In this document: positions 47,395-56,696 of the stretch, in pieces
Layout of the letters: each line of letters opens with the position of its first letter
Position numbering within the stretch: the stretch's first letter is position 1
Source: Eubacterium sp. AF22-8LB
GTDB lineage: Bacteria > Bacillota_I > Bacilli_A > Erysipelotrichales > Erysipelotrichaceae
Direction: 5' to 3'
DNA: 58,164 nucleotides
NCBI RefSeq assembly: GCF_003458715.1
Contig: NZ_QRVI01000014.1
Coordinates: 1 to 58,164, forward strand
Program-made: the position numbers and the translations under genes
Notes under the pieces: generated by a model
Told to the model about the DNA's origin: nothing
What the model saw: the letters and a program-made list of their open reading frames with translations, nothing else
Databases searched by the model: none

Positions 47395-47886
47395 ATGTGT
47401 ACAAGCTTTCGATATACACCTAAAGTAGCCAAAGCCTTTGGTTTAGAAGAAAAAGACATTCATCCGAGTGACAAATGTCTTGTACTTACTCGAAACCAAA
47501 AGAAAATGGTGCCATTTGGGTATAAAACCAACAATTTAATCTTAAATGCTAGACAAGAAACGCTCTTAGAAAAGCCTTTATTTAAAGATTCCATGCACTG
47601 TATCGTGCCTGCGGGAAGCTTTTACGAATGGGATTCCGGTAAAAATAAAGTGGAATTTTTTTGCGAGCACATTCTCTATTTTGCAGGACTTCTTATTGAT
47701 GAGCATCTTGTCATTGTTACTACAGATGCGAATGCATATGTAAAACCTGTGCACTCTCGAATGCCAGTCATACTTGAAAAAGAAGATATAGATCCTTGGT
47801 TAAAGGATAGTTCTAGAACCAAAGAAATCTTATCCAAACCAGGCATTGTACTTCAGAAAAAGCAACTACAAGAACCACTTTTCTAA
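47395..47886 (+). CDS. SRAP domain protein (YedK/HMCES family)
   Basis: A 163-residue SRAP protein, which shields abasic sites in single-stranded DNA by forming a thiazolidine link through Cys2. The required features are seen: Met-Cys start, N-A-R-Q-E-T (Asn51, Glu55), Y-E-W and H-S-R-M-P-V-I-L (His120). It is shorter than E. coli YedK (about 222). Because Cys must be residue 2, the ATG at 47395 is functionally fixed, yet it has no Shine-Dalgarno sequence; see promoter entry. Confidence 0.9.
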   Translation: MCTSFRYTPKVAKAFGLEEKDIHPSDKCLVLTRNQKKMVPFGYKTNNLILNARQETLLEKPLFKDSMHCIVPAGSFYEWDSGKNKVEFFCEHILYFAGLLIDEHLVIVTTDANAYVKPVHSRMPVILEKEDIDPWLKDSSRTKEILSKPGIVLQKKQLQEPLF

Positions 47887-47896
47887 AGGAGGTATT

Positions 47897-49138
47897 ATGA
47901 ATATTACAGAGTTTCAAAAATCCAGATTCGGACTTTTCATTCATTGGGGAATCTATTCCATTCCAGCACGAGGTGAATGGGTCAGAAGCAACGAAGAAAT
48001 GAAAGAAGAAGATTATATTCCTTTTGCGAATGAATTTGATCCAGATCTATTTAATCCACACCAATGGGCTAAATTGGCCAAAGCAGCCGGTATGAAATAT
48101 GCCGTGATGACTGCCAAACACCACGATGGATATTGTATGTTTGATACAAAGACTACAGATTGGAAGGCGTCCAGAGATTATGTCAGAGAATTTCTAGATG
48201 CCTTTCGACAAGAAGGATTGAAAGTCGGTCTATATTATTCCCTGCTTGATTGGCATCATCCTGACTATCCTCACTTTAAAGATCGACATCATCCAGAAAG
48301 AAACAATGCAGAATATGATAAACCAATTTGTTTTTCAAACTATTTAAATTATATGCATACTCAAATCAAGGAATTACTTACAAACTATGGAAAGTTGGAT
48401 ATCATGTGGTTTGACTTTTCTTATGACAACATGACAAAAGATGCATGGGATGCCCACAAAATTGTAACAATGGCAAGAACTTACCAACCAGATATGATCA
48501 TCGACAATCGTTTAGAAGGAGATGGTGTACATCCTGGAACCATTATGGATGCACATCCTAGTTTTACATCTGGTGATTTTACCTCACCCGAACAAATGAT
48601 TCCACCACAAGGTCTTCCAGTGCCTTGGGAAGCTTGTATTACGATGAATGAACATTGGGGATATTGTGTCAAAGACACGAACTATAAGTCCGCTAAGCTA
48701 ATCATCCGTACTTTAGTAGAATGTGTATCCAAGGGTGGAAATATGATTTTAAATGTGGGGCCGGATGCTAGAGGTCAGTTTCCTAAAGAATCTATTCAGG
48801 TATTGAATGAAATTAGTGAATGGGTGAAACTGAACCAAGATTCTATTTATGGGTGTACAAAGTGTGAATTAGAAAAACCAGAATGGGGAAGATACACACA
48901 AAAGGGAAACAAAATCTATATGCACATTTTTGATGAGAGTATTTTTGATATACCTGTTAAAATCAAAAAAGAAAAAATCCAAGGCATAAGAAGATTGTCT
49001 GATCATTCTCAAATCAAAATTCAAACGCCTTGGAACGCAGAAAGTTTTCCTGACTATACATTTATCGATATTGATACCCATTCACATCATTGTCCAGATC
49101 CAATTGACACAGTGATTGAAATCACATTAAAAGACTAG
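47897..49138 (+). CDS. Alpha-L-fucosidase, GH29, cytoplasmic
   Basis: A 413-residue GH29 retaining fucosidase. G-L-F-I-H-W-G, A-K-H-H-D-G-Y-C and the nucleophile region L-D-I-M-W-F-D-F (Asp173) are conserved. There is no signal peptide, so fucosylated oligosaccharides, perhaps host glycans, would be cut after import. A start with AAAGGAGG five bases upstream fixes the ATG at 47897. It follows the SRAP gene by ten bases and may be co-transcribed, an unexpected pairing. A small beta domain completes the C terminus. Confidence 0.93.
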   Translation: MNITEFQKSRFGLFIHWGIYSIPARGEWVRSNEEMKEEDYIPFANEFDPDLFNPHQWAKLAKAAGMKYAVMTAKHHDGYCMFDTKTTDWKASRDYVREFLDAFRQEGLKVGLYYSLLDWHHPDYPHFKDRHHPERNNAEYDKPICFSNYLNYMHTQIKELLTNYGKLDIMWFDFSYDNMTKDAWDAHKIVTMARTYQPDMIIDNRLEGDGVHPGTIMDAHPSFTSGDFTSPEQMIPPQGLPVPWEACITMNEHWGYCVKDTNYKSAKLIIRTLVECVSKGGNMILNVGPDARGQFPKESIQVLNEISEWVKLNQDSIYGCTKCELEKPEWGRYTQKGNKIYMHIFDESIFDIPVKIKKEKIQGIRRLSDHSQIKIQTPWNAESFPDYTFIDIDTHSHHCPDPIDTVIEITLKD

Positions 49139-49164
49139 CTTAAATTTCGGCTAGTCTCTTTTAC
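49126..49164. terminator. Bidirectional terminator between convergent genes
   Basis: AAAGACTAGC / GCTAGTCTCTTTT around a ten-base loop. It overlaps the last codons of both the fucosidase (plus) and the glycosyltransferase (minus) genes. Confidence 0.85.
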
Positions 49165-50055
49165 TATATAGATCGGTCTTTGTTTACTTTCCATATAATC
49201 TTTTGTCGTATATTGACCTAAAATAGCCACAAACAACATTTGAAGCCCACTCAAAAACAGAATCAAACATACTAAATAAAACATGGATGTGACATGTGCT
49301 AACAATCCAAACAAAGCCATTAGAATAGACGAAATCATAATAACGGCTCCAATATTACCAATCCATACAATCGGCGCTGTAGAAAAGGAAAACATACCTT
49401 CCATCGCATATGCGAATAGTTTAGAGAAATTCCATTTAGAATTACCTGCTGCTCGTTGTACATTATGAAATTCAATCCATTTTGTATCAAATCCTACAAA
49501 AGAAAATAATCCTTTCATATAGCGATTGTATTCTTTTAATTCTAGAATCGCATCCACCATTTGTCTTGACATCATACGAAAATCACCACAACCATCACTC
49601 ATATCCATTTTGCACATCTTCTGCATCACTTTATAGAAAGCATGCGATAAGAAATTACGAATCTTACCTTCTCCCGTACGGTCTACTCTTTTTCCTGCAC
49701 AACAATCATAGCCTTCTTCACTAACCGCCTTATACATATCTTTTAATAATACAGGAGGATGTTGCAAATCAGCATCCATGATCACAACATAATCGCCACT
49801 TGATTTCTTTAATCCTGCAAACATAGCGGCTTCTTTACCGAAGTTTCTAGAAAAAGAAATAAATTCACAATGCTCATCCTTTAAACTCAAAGCTCTTAAT
49901 ATATCTTTTGTGTGATCCTTTGATCCATCATCCACAAACAACAATTCATAGGTAATGCCTTCTATTTCATTCAATACTTCGCTTGTCTTTTTATAAAACA
50001 CGGAAAGAACTTCTTCTTCATTAAAACAAGGAACGACAACACTAATTTTGTTCAT
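49135..50055 (-). CDS. Polyprenyl-phosphate glycosyltransferase, CsbB/GtrB-like
   Basis: A 306-residue GT2 enzyme that loads a sugar onto a lipid carrier on the cytoplasmic face. V-V-P-C-F-N-E-E, D-D-G-S-K-D, M-D-A-D-L-Q-H-P-P and G-C-G-D-F-R are diagnostic; two C-terminal membrane helices (about 232-256 and 262-290) follow. Together with the upstream GtrA/GtcA and YfhO genes it forms the three-component set known in B. subtilis (csbB-gtcA-yfhO) to decorate lipoteichoic acid. AGGAGG lies nine bases upstream. Confidence 0.92.
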   Translation of the reverse strand: MNKISVVVPCFNEEEVLSVFYKKTSEVLNEIEGITYELLFVDDGSKDHTKDILRALSLKDEHCEFISFSRNFGKEAAMFAGLKKSSGDYVVIMDADLQHPPVLLKDMYKAVSEEGYDCCAGKRVDRTGEGKIRNFLSHAFYKVMQKMCKMDMSDGCGDFRMMSRQMVDAILELKEYNRYMKGLFSFVGFDTKWIEFHNVQRAAGNSKWNFSKLFAYAMEGMFSFSTAPIVWIGNIGAVIMISSILMALFGLLAHVTSMFYLVCLILFLSGLQMLFVAILGQYTTKDYMESKQRPIYIVKETSRNLS

Positions 50056-50443
50056 ACAACATTTCCTCCTTCTTAGAAAATATATGTGATTTACACAAGA
50101 AATAATTGGCCAAAACAGTAATCACACTAACTAAAATCTTGGATAGTAAATTTGAAATATGTAAGCCATCAATACAGACAGCGAGCAATGCATTTTCTAC
50201 AATCAACGTCATAAATCGTAGTCCAAAAAACTCGATACATTCTTTTTTCATATCATTACTTGAATGAAATACAACTTTACGGTTTGAAAAATACGCAAAA
50301 ATCACGGCAACTAGCCAAGCTAAACTATTACTAATAAGCCAATCGATTCCTATCTTTAAACAAATAAAATAAACAATATAATTCACAAGAGTTGTAATAA
50401 CTCCCACAATTCCATAACTTATAAATTCTTTGACTTTTTCCAT
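50042..50443 (-). CDS. GtrA/GtcA family lipid-linked sugar flippase
   Basis: A 133-residue, four-helix membrane protein of the GtrA family, thought to flip sugar-lipid intermediates across the membrane. F-I-S-Y-G-I-V-G-V-I-T-T-L-V-N-Y and a central Y-F-S-N-R-K-V-V-F are family marks. GGAGG lies nine bases before the ATG, inside yfhO. It overlaps the glycosyltransferase gene by 14 bases. Confidence 0.92.
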   Translation of the reverse strand: MEKVKEFISYGIVGVITTLVNYIVYFICLKIGIDWLISNSLAWLVAVIFAYFSNRKVVFHSSNDMKKECIEFFGLRFMTLIVENALLAVCIDGLHISNLLSKILVSVITVLANYFLCKSHIFSKKEEMLYEQN

Positions 50444-52713
50444 ATCCAGAATCCTCCTATCATAATGAAAAGAGCGCTTATACCAAGTCCTGCATTCTTA
50501 AATGGCGCATGAAATTGAATCGTAATTGTATGGCTTCCCTTTTTGATTTTGCATCCCACAAAAGCCTTATTCACAATTTCAACATTCTGCTTTTTTCCAT
50601 CAATATATATTTCATATCCCTTTTCATAAGGATATGAAGTTACTAAATACCCATCTTTAGATGTTGTTACTTTCCCCTTAAATATATAAGCTGTCTTTAA
50701 TGGTTTTACTTTAGTTACAACTCGATCAAACACATTCATATCACATGTATAAATACGAATATTGGATATCTTGTATTTTCCTTTAGATAAAGTAACATCA
50801 AATTGTTTTAATTCTTTTTTAGAAAGAATATACGTAAAATGTTTATTTCCATTTGGATACACAGAATGTTTTTTTGACAATGTATTCTTCATTCCGTTTA
50901 TGGATATCGAAACCTTTTTATCTGTATAATTCTTTATATCAAAATCAATACAAATCAGCTTATTTTTAGCATCAAAATCAATGGGTATTATTTTTTTCGT
51001 TTTCTTTTTGTTCTGAATCAAAATCGATTGATCTAAATTCTTTATAAGTTTCATCTTCGAGGCATAATCATTACTTGTTTCACCATTCACAATCGTACGA
51101 TTATAGATGGTATCCAAATTATATGGATAAAAGAGTTTATCAAACCTAGATTCACTTATCGTATCACTCGTGACATAGACCATTGGAAATACATTTTTAT
51201 TCTTTAATAATTTATATTTTCCTTTACTATCTACTTCTTTATATCCATATAAATTCGATTCTTTACTGAGTACATTTTGAATCCCCATCATACTCAAATA
51301 TAAATAATTCTCACTATCCGTTATGATTGTTCGATTGGATTGGGAAATAGGACTTTTTATAATGTCATAAATGAAAGTATTATATAAAGAATTGCTTGTT
51401 GATGTATAGCTAGATGCCTTCATTTCTTTTAGATCATAGATATGGTTGACACTATAACCTATCCTATCTAAATCGGCTGTTCGTTGATTCAAATCATTTC
51501 TTTGCATTAATTTTTGTTTATCCTTGGAATACACTGAATTATAAAGTTTTAAATCTAAACATTGATTGTAGTTTAATCCAGTAAAAACAATTATAGGAAT
51601 CAGTACATACATCATTAAACATTCTTTTTTATCAATAAAGTAATATCCAATAAATACAAGTGAAATTAATAATCCAAGAAGTGTTGTTTTGGTGCATAAA
51701 AATAAACTAGCTAAAATCAATAACCATTTATTCAACTTTCTTTCCTGTAACCAATAGGCAAGGATCATAAGCACGAGTGGTAGACATAGCACCAATATTT
51801 TTGTGCGGGCATATAAAGTTCCATTCAATATATAGGAGAATATCGGGAAAACAAACATTAAAATCAACAGAATCGATAGTTTCCTTGTCTTTTCAAATTG
51901 AATTCCTTGAAATAAGGCAATCCAGCTAATCACAGTCAACCCACATCCATAGCTATCATAGACAAGTCCTTTTAGAGTAAAGTTTGGAATTAATAAATCG
52001 AATAGGTTGGTTTGTACAACGGATTTATGATTATTTAAAATTAAATATCCAGTTGGTAGCCATAAAATCGTAGCCATACCAATACCAATAATTATTGGAA
52101 CAATCATTTCTTTTACTGTCTTATTTTGATCATAATCATATAAAAGCAGAATCAATATCATGCCTGGCGTATAGAAATAATTATGGAAAAGTGACATACA
52201 GATACATAGACTGATCCATTGTCTTTTATTTTTATCGATTAGAATGAATGAAAGAAATAAAAAGGGAAGAATTTCTATAAACATGATTTGTTGGTGGGAC
52301 TGAAAGAAACAATTGGCACATATGCAACATATGCTTGAAAAGAAACTAATCGAATCTTTGTATCCTTTATTTCTTAGCCAACAATAACAAAGTCCTCCTG
52401 TAGATGACCATAGAAGTGTTGCATAACCTATAATAAAGAAATGTATTGGAATATTTGGAAATAAATAAGAAACTAAAACGTCTGGCCTTAATAATCCATA
52501 ATACGAAAAACTAAAGGTATTGGTTTGTCCTTGAAGATTCGCAAAACTATCTGGAAGTAATTGTTTGGTCTGTCTAAAATAGTCTGCCAAAGATACGTGT
52601 TGTGCTAACCAGTCTAACTTTGATCCATACATGGAATATGTGGATACACAGAGTACAAATAGAATAGGTAATATAAATAGTATTGTAATGTAAAACTTAT
52701 CTCTCTTTTTCAT
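50419..52713 (-). CDS. YfhO family membrane glycosyltransferase (GT-C)
   Basis: A 764-residue polytopic protein with a dozen or so membrane helices across residues 1-390, a C-terminal extracellular beta-rich region and a last helix (about 740-757) with a basic tail. YfhO proteins transfer sugar from a lipid carrier to surface polymers such as lipoteichoic acid. G-Y-E-I-Y-I-D-G-K-K near the C terminus is common in the family. The start is uncertain: the ATG at 52713 lacks a ribosome site and a TATAGT lies six bases upstream, so it too could be leaderless. Confidence 0.85.
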   Translation of the reverse strand: MKKRDKFYITILFILPILFVLCVSTYSMYGSKLDWLAQHVSLADYFRQTKQLLPDSFANLQGQTNTFSFSYYGLLRPDVLVSYLFPNIPIHFFIIGYATLLWSSTGGLCYCWLRNKGYKDSISFFSSICCICANCFFQSHQQIMFIEILPFLFLSFILIDKNKRQWISLCICMSLFHNYFYTPGMILILLLYDYDQNKTVKEMIVPIIIGIGMATILWLPTGYLILNNHKSVVQTNLFDLLIPNFTLKGLVYDSYGCGLTVISWIALFQGIQFEKTRKLSILLILMFVFPIFSYILNGTLYARTKILVLCLPLVLMILAYWLQERKLNKWLLILASLFLCTKTTLLGLLISLVFIGYYFIDKKECLMMYVLIPIIVFTGLNYNQCLDLKLYNSVYSKDKQKLMQRNDLNQRTADLDRIGYSVNHIYDLKEMKASSYTSTSNSLYNTFIYDIIKSPISQSNRTIITDSENYLYLSMMGIQNVLSKESNLYGYKEVDSKGKYKLLKNKNVFPMVYVTSDTISESRFDKLFYPYNLDTIYNRTIVNGETSNDYASKMKLIKNLDQSILIQNKKKTKKIIPIDFDAKNKLICIDFDIKNYTDKKVSISINGMKNTLSKKHSVYPNGNKHFTYILSKKELKQFDVTLSKGKYKISNIRIYTCDMNVFDRVVTKVKPLKTAYIFKGKVTTSKDGYLVTSYPYEKGYEIYIDGKKQNVEIVNKAFVGCKIKKGSHTITIQFHAPFKNAGLGISALFIMIGGFWIWKKSKNL

Positions 52714-52818
52714 GGTTTTACTATACAAAATAAATCTTAAGTATCGACAAAAGGAAATATTAAACTTTCCTAAATATATTAAGAAGATTTAAGAAATACA
52801 TAAGTAGAGTGTTAAGAA

Positions 52819-53499
52819 ATGTTTGTTAGAATTTTTTTGGTGATAAGTGTGAAAAAGTTATTATTATGCATCTTAAGTTTAATACTTTGTCTAAATACAT
52901 CTGTAATTCATGCCAAAGAGCCTGAATCTTTAATGATTGTTGCCCATCCAGATGATGAAACGATTTGGGGTGGATCTCATTTAACCCATGGGAATTACAC
53001 CGTTTTATGTATTACGAATGGAAACAATAAAAAAAGAAAAAAAGAATTTATGAAAGTCATGGAGAAAACACATTCCAAAGGAATTATTTTATCTTTTCCA
53101 GATAAGACAAAGGGTAAGCGTGATAACTGGAAGTCTTGTAAAAAGGATATTCAAAGAGAAATCAAAAAGGAAATCGATTCTAAGGATTGGAATCAAATTG
53201 TAACGCATAATCCAGATGGTGAATATGGGCATATCCATCATAAAAAGGTATCTAAGTATGTTACTATGATTTTGAAAAAGGAGGATAAGACCGATCAGCT
53301 TGTATATTTTGGTAAATATACATCAAAGAAAAATAAGGCTAAATTAAAGAATGAAAAGAAATTATCCAAGAAAGATTATAAAGAAAAATTGGATGTCATT
53401 CAGTTGTATTCTTCGCAATCGAAAGTGATGGATCATTTACATCATATGTTGCCTTATGAAAATTGGAAACCCTATAGTAATTGGGGTAAAATAGAATAA
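52819..53499 (+). CDS. Secreted PIG-L family deacetylase
   Basis: A 226-residue LmbE/PIG-L zinc deacetylase. The zinc motif A-H-P-D-D-E and the later H-N-P-D-G-E-Y-G-H-I-H-H are present. A signal peptide precedes them, so it acts outside the membrane, plausibly deacetylating GlcNAc units of surface glycans near the glycosylation genes. The start may instead be the GTG at 52849, which gives a better signal peptide; neither site has a strong Shine-Dalgarno. Confidence 0.86.
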   Translation: MFVRIFLVISVKKLLLCILSLILCLNTSVIHAKEPESLMIVAHPDDETIWGGSHLTHGNYTVLCITNGNNKKRKKEFMKVMEKTHSKGIILSFPDKTKGKRDNWKSCKKDIQREIKKEIDSKDWNQIVTHNPDGEYGHIHHKKVSKYVTMILKKEDKTDQLVYFGKYTSKKNKAKLKNEKKLSKKDYKEKLDVIQLYSSQSKVMDHLHHMLPYENWKPYSNWGKIE

Positions 53500-53517
53500 A
53501 AGAAAGGGGATGTGAAC

Positions 53518-54219
53518 ATGCAGACGCGTATTTTAGTGGCGGATGATAATGCAGAAATCCGTGAAATATTAAGAATTTTATTAACTGGCGAAGGCTATGA
53601 AGTGATTGAAGCCAAAGATGGAAATGAGGTCCTTCAATTGTTTGATTCCTCCATCGATTTAATCATTCTTGATATTATGATGCCGAATATGAATGGTTAC
53701 CAGACTTGTCTAAAGCTTCGTGAAACAAGCAATGTCCCTATCTTATTTTTAACAGCCAAAGGATTAGATTCGGATAAGACGCTTGGTTTTTCAAGCGGCG
53801 CTGATGACTATTTGGCAAAACCTTTTTCTTATAGTGAATTAACGGCAAGAGTTAAAGCTTTACTTCGTCGTTATCAAGTTTATAAAGGAAAAAAAGAAGA
53901 AGCATCACTTGATACAGAAAAGGATTTAAGTGTTGATGGTCTTACTTTGCGTTATGCCCAACAAAACGCAGAAGTCAATGGAAAGGAAGTTGAGTTAACG
54001 GATATTGAATTTAATATTTTGAGTACGTTGATGAAGAATCCTAAACAGATTTTTTCAGCTGAACAATTGTATGAAAAGGCTTGGAATGAACCTTATTATT
54101 ATTCGGCAAATAATACAATTATGGTTCATATTCGTAATCTTAGAAAGAAAATCGAGAAGGATCCCGCCAATCCAGTATACATAAAAACAATTTGGGGAAA
54201 GGGGTATCGTTTTGAATAA
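53518..54219 (+). CDS. OmpR/PhoB family response regulator
   Basis: A 233-residue response regulator. The receiver domain has D-D-N acidic pocket, phospho-acceptor Asp52 in I-L-D-I-M-M-P, switch Thr in F-L-T-A-K and K-P-F. The C-terminal winged helix carries E-L-T-D-I-E-F-N-I-L and T-I-W-G-K-G-Y-R-F. AGGGG lies eight bases before the ATG at 53518; a GTG six bases earlier is too near to that site. It is coupled to the kinase gene that overlaps its end. Confidence 0.96.
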   Translation: MQTRILVADDNAEIREILRILLTGEGYEVIEAKDGNEVLQLFDSSIDLIILDIMMPNMNGYQTCLKLRETSNVPILFLTAKGLDSDKTLGFSSGADDYLAKPFSYSELTARVKALLRRYQVYKGKKEEASLDTEKDLSVDGLTLRYAQQNAEVNGKEVELTDIEFNILSTLMKNPKQIFSAEQLYEKAWNEPYYYSANNTIMVHIRNLRKKIEKDPANPVYIKTIWGKGYRFE

Positions 54220-56041
54220 AAAACTAACGAGACTGTATCTTTCTCTTCTTGTTTTTTTATTGAGTTTTTTCGCAATATATTCTCAAAGATTTGTCGTATA
54301 TGATTATTTAAATGCTCATTATAAGTATTCGGATACTTTATCTAAAGAAAAAATCAAAGAGGCGAAGGCGTATTTGGATGAACAAGAACAAGTGGATTTC
54401 ATGGACCACACTCAAATTCGTAAAGATTTAAATCAATTATTAAATAAGGGAAGTTATCAAGTCATTTTATATAAAACAAAATCAAATAAACCAGATGATA
54501 AAGTCATCGATTCTATACTTGCGTTTTGTGGCCGTGCTCCTTTAAAAAATGCACAAAAGTATAGTATTTTTATAAAGAGTTCGAGTAAAACGAGTTGTAT
54601 TGAATGGTATCCATCTTTTACAAATTATTATCATTCTTATCGTATTTTCGACTGTATTTTAAGTCTTATTATAACAATCCTTTTTTATTTACTTTTAAAA
54701 AATCTTAAACCACTTTGTTCAAAGAAAAACGTCTTCTATTCCTTATCCAGTCGTATGATGTTCTCTTTTCTTTGTGCAACATTGTTGGTATTAACTTCTT
54801 TTTCATTTCTATATTTAAAGCGCAGTGCTGTCTTTGAGTTTTTAATGGATACTTTTTATCAATCGGAAGATTATTCTTCTTATGTAAAGAAATTAGAAAA
54901 ACAACTCCAAAATTTTGATTTAACGAAAGAAAACAAAAAAGTCATCAATCATATATTAAAAGAAAATGCACTCAATCATGCGTATGTGGAATTATATGAT
55001 CAGGATGGAATCTATTTTACGGACAAATCTCCATCAAGAAGCAATAATTTATTGTTGTTATATAGTTTTGATGATTTGGATGTCTTGGAAGCCCCATTGT
55101 ACTATGATTATCCAATACATTTTAAAAACCAATCCGTTTATTTATATATCACTTCTTTTCCAATGATTCCATTCCAAATTCCTTATATTATTCTTTCACT
55201 TTTGGTTTCCTTCTCTTTCTATTTGATTATCCTACAAAGCTTTATCCGTAAACGAATTCAGTCCATTCAAAATTTACAGGAAGATGTCTTTACTTTAGCA
55301 ATCGGTGATTGGAATCATGAAATTGTTGTTAGTGATAGAGATGAGATTGGACGTTTGGCCCAGGACTTAAATCAAATGCGTATTGCCTTTCTACAAACAA
55401 TGGACAATGAACAACAGGCTCGTGTTGCGAATAAAGAATTAATTTCTTCTTTATCCCATGATTTGAGAACTCCACTAACAACATTAAAGGGATACCTTGA
55501 AATCATGAATTTAAAAAAGGATGATATTAAATTTCGTGATCAATATCTTCAAAAATGTTTAGATAAGGTTGAAGAAATCACATATCTTTCCAATAAAATG
55601 TTTGAGTATTCTCTTGTCTTTTCAACAGAATATAATTCTGATTTATCGAATATTCCTGTTCAAAAGCTCATCGATACATTGGTAGATCATATTCAGTATT
55701 TAAGAGAAATGGATCTTCATATTTTATATGAACCTCTACAAACTTCTCTATCTATGGATGCGAATTTTGCGATGATTCAAAGAATATTAAATAATGTATT
55801 CTCGAATATTCAAAAATATTGTGATCCTTGGAAAGATATCGTGATTCAAACATCAATTGAAGAAGACCGATTAAAAATGAGTTTCACAAATTCAATCAAT
55901 CATCATTTAGATAAAGTAGAAAGTAATGGAATTGGTTTGAAGAGTGTTAAAAAAATGATAGAAATCCACCATGGGACTTTCTATCAAGACGAAACAAATG
56001 ATTTATTTACTATTATATTAACTTTTCCTATTCATCAGTAA
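54212..56041 (+). CDS. Sensor histidine kinase with two extracellular modules
   Basis: A 609-residue membrane kinase starting with TTG (AAAGGGG seven bases upstream), overlapping the regulator gene. Four membrane helices (about 8-24, 145-164, 183-202, 320-344) enclose two separate extracellular segments of about 120 residues each, an uncommon layout. A HAMP domain, HisKA with His416 in S-L-S-H-D-L-R-T-P-L-T-T, and an ATPase domain with N-box N-N-V-F-S-N and G-I-G-L-K-S follow. Signal unknown; the cell-surface context suggests envelope sensing. Confidence 0.93.
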   Translation: MNKKLTRLYLSLLVFLLSFFAIYSQRFVVYDYLNAHYKYSDTLSKEKIKEAKAYLDEQEQVDFMDHTQIRKDLNQLLNKGSYQVILYKTKSNKPDDKVIDSILAFCGRAPLKNAQKYSIFIKSSSKTSCIEWYPSFTNYYHSYRIFDCILSLIITILFYLLLKNLKPLCSKKNVFYSLSSRMMFSFLCATLLVLTSFSFLYLKRSAVFEFLMDTFYQSEDYSSYVKKLEKQLQNFDLTKENKKVINHILKENALNHAYVELYDQDGIYFTDKSPSRSNNLLLLYSFDDLDVLEAPLYYDYPIHFKNQSVYLYITSFPMIPFQIPYIILSLLVSFSFYLIILQSFIRKRIQSIQNLQEDVFTLAIGDWNHEIVVSDRDEIGRLAQDLNQMRIAFLQTMDNEQQARVANKELISSLSHDLRTPLTTLKGYLEIMNLKKDDIKFRDQYLQKCLDKVEEITYLSNKMFEYSLVFSTEYNSDLSNIPVQKLIDTLVDHIQYLREMDLHILYEPLQTSLSMDANFAMIQRILNNVFSNIQKYCDPWKDIVIQTSIEEDRLKMSFTNSINHHLDKVESNGIGLKSVKKMIEIHHGTFYQDETNDLFTIILTFPIHQ

Positions 56042-56066
56042 GAGTGATTCTTACTGATTTTTTTAT
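56036..56066 (+). terminator. Terminator after the sensor kinase gene
   Basis: CAGTAAGA-GTGAT-TCTTACTG followed by ATTTTTTT. Confidence 0.9.
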
Positions 56067-56176
56067 TACGAAATCAGTAAATTTATGATATTATTATTAG
56101 CGTTCGCTTTTTGGTAGATATTGGAAACGTCTTTGATTGAACAACACAAAAAGTTTTATTCAGGAGGAGAAAATAT

Positions 56177-56629
56177 ATGCCAAAAACAAAATTCGAAAAT
56201 ATTGTATTCACTTTATTAATGTCTTTTTTGATGGTTTATGCCATGATTTGTTACAACATCGCTTTAAATATGGGTGGAATGTCGAATCAAGTCTTTTTGT
56301 TAGCCTTTCACGAATTGGTTATTATGTGGCCAGTTGCTTTTATTTTAGAGTATTTCATTGTTGATAAAATGGCGCATCATCTAGCCTTTAAAGTTGTAAC
56401 ACCTAAGGATCGTCCATTCTTTATCACACTTGCGATTTCTTTCTACATTATTTGTATTATGTGTCCAATTATGAGTTTGATTGCGACCATTCTTTTTAAA
56501 ACGCCAGGTGTGCAGATTATTTCTGTCTGGTTCATGACTATTTTATTTAATTTTCCAATGGCTTTCTTTTGGCAAATTTGTTACTGTGGACCATGTGTTC
56601 GTTGGATTTTTGGAAAACTATTTCACTAG
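56177..56629 (+). CDS. DUF2798 family membrane protein
   Basis: A 150-residue protein with four hydrophobic helices (about 8-30, 38-60, 82-105, 112-132). It matches small DUF2798-type membrane proteins; no catalytic motif is visible and function is unknown. A Cys-rich stretch Q-I-C-Y-C-G-P-C lies near the C terminus. AGGAGG precedes the ATG. Confidence 0.8.
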   Translation: MPKTKFENIVFTLLMSFLMVYAMICYNIALNMGGMSNQVFLLAFHELVIMWPVAFILEYFIVDKMAHHLAFKVVTPKDRPFFITLAISFYIICIMCPIMSLIATILFKTPGVQIISVWFMTILFNFPMAFFWQICYCGPCVRWIFGKLFH

Positions 56630-56656
56630 GAGCAACATATTGCTTCTTTTTTTTGT
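56627..56656 (+). terminator. Terminator after the DUF2798 gene
   Basis: GAGCAA-CATA-TTGCTTC followed by seven T. Confidence 0.8.
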
Positions 56657-56696
56657 TCGATTATAATTAGATTGATATTGAAAGGACTGTTTTAAT

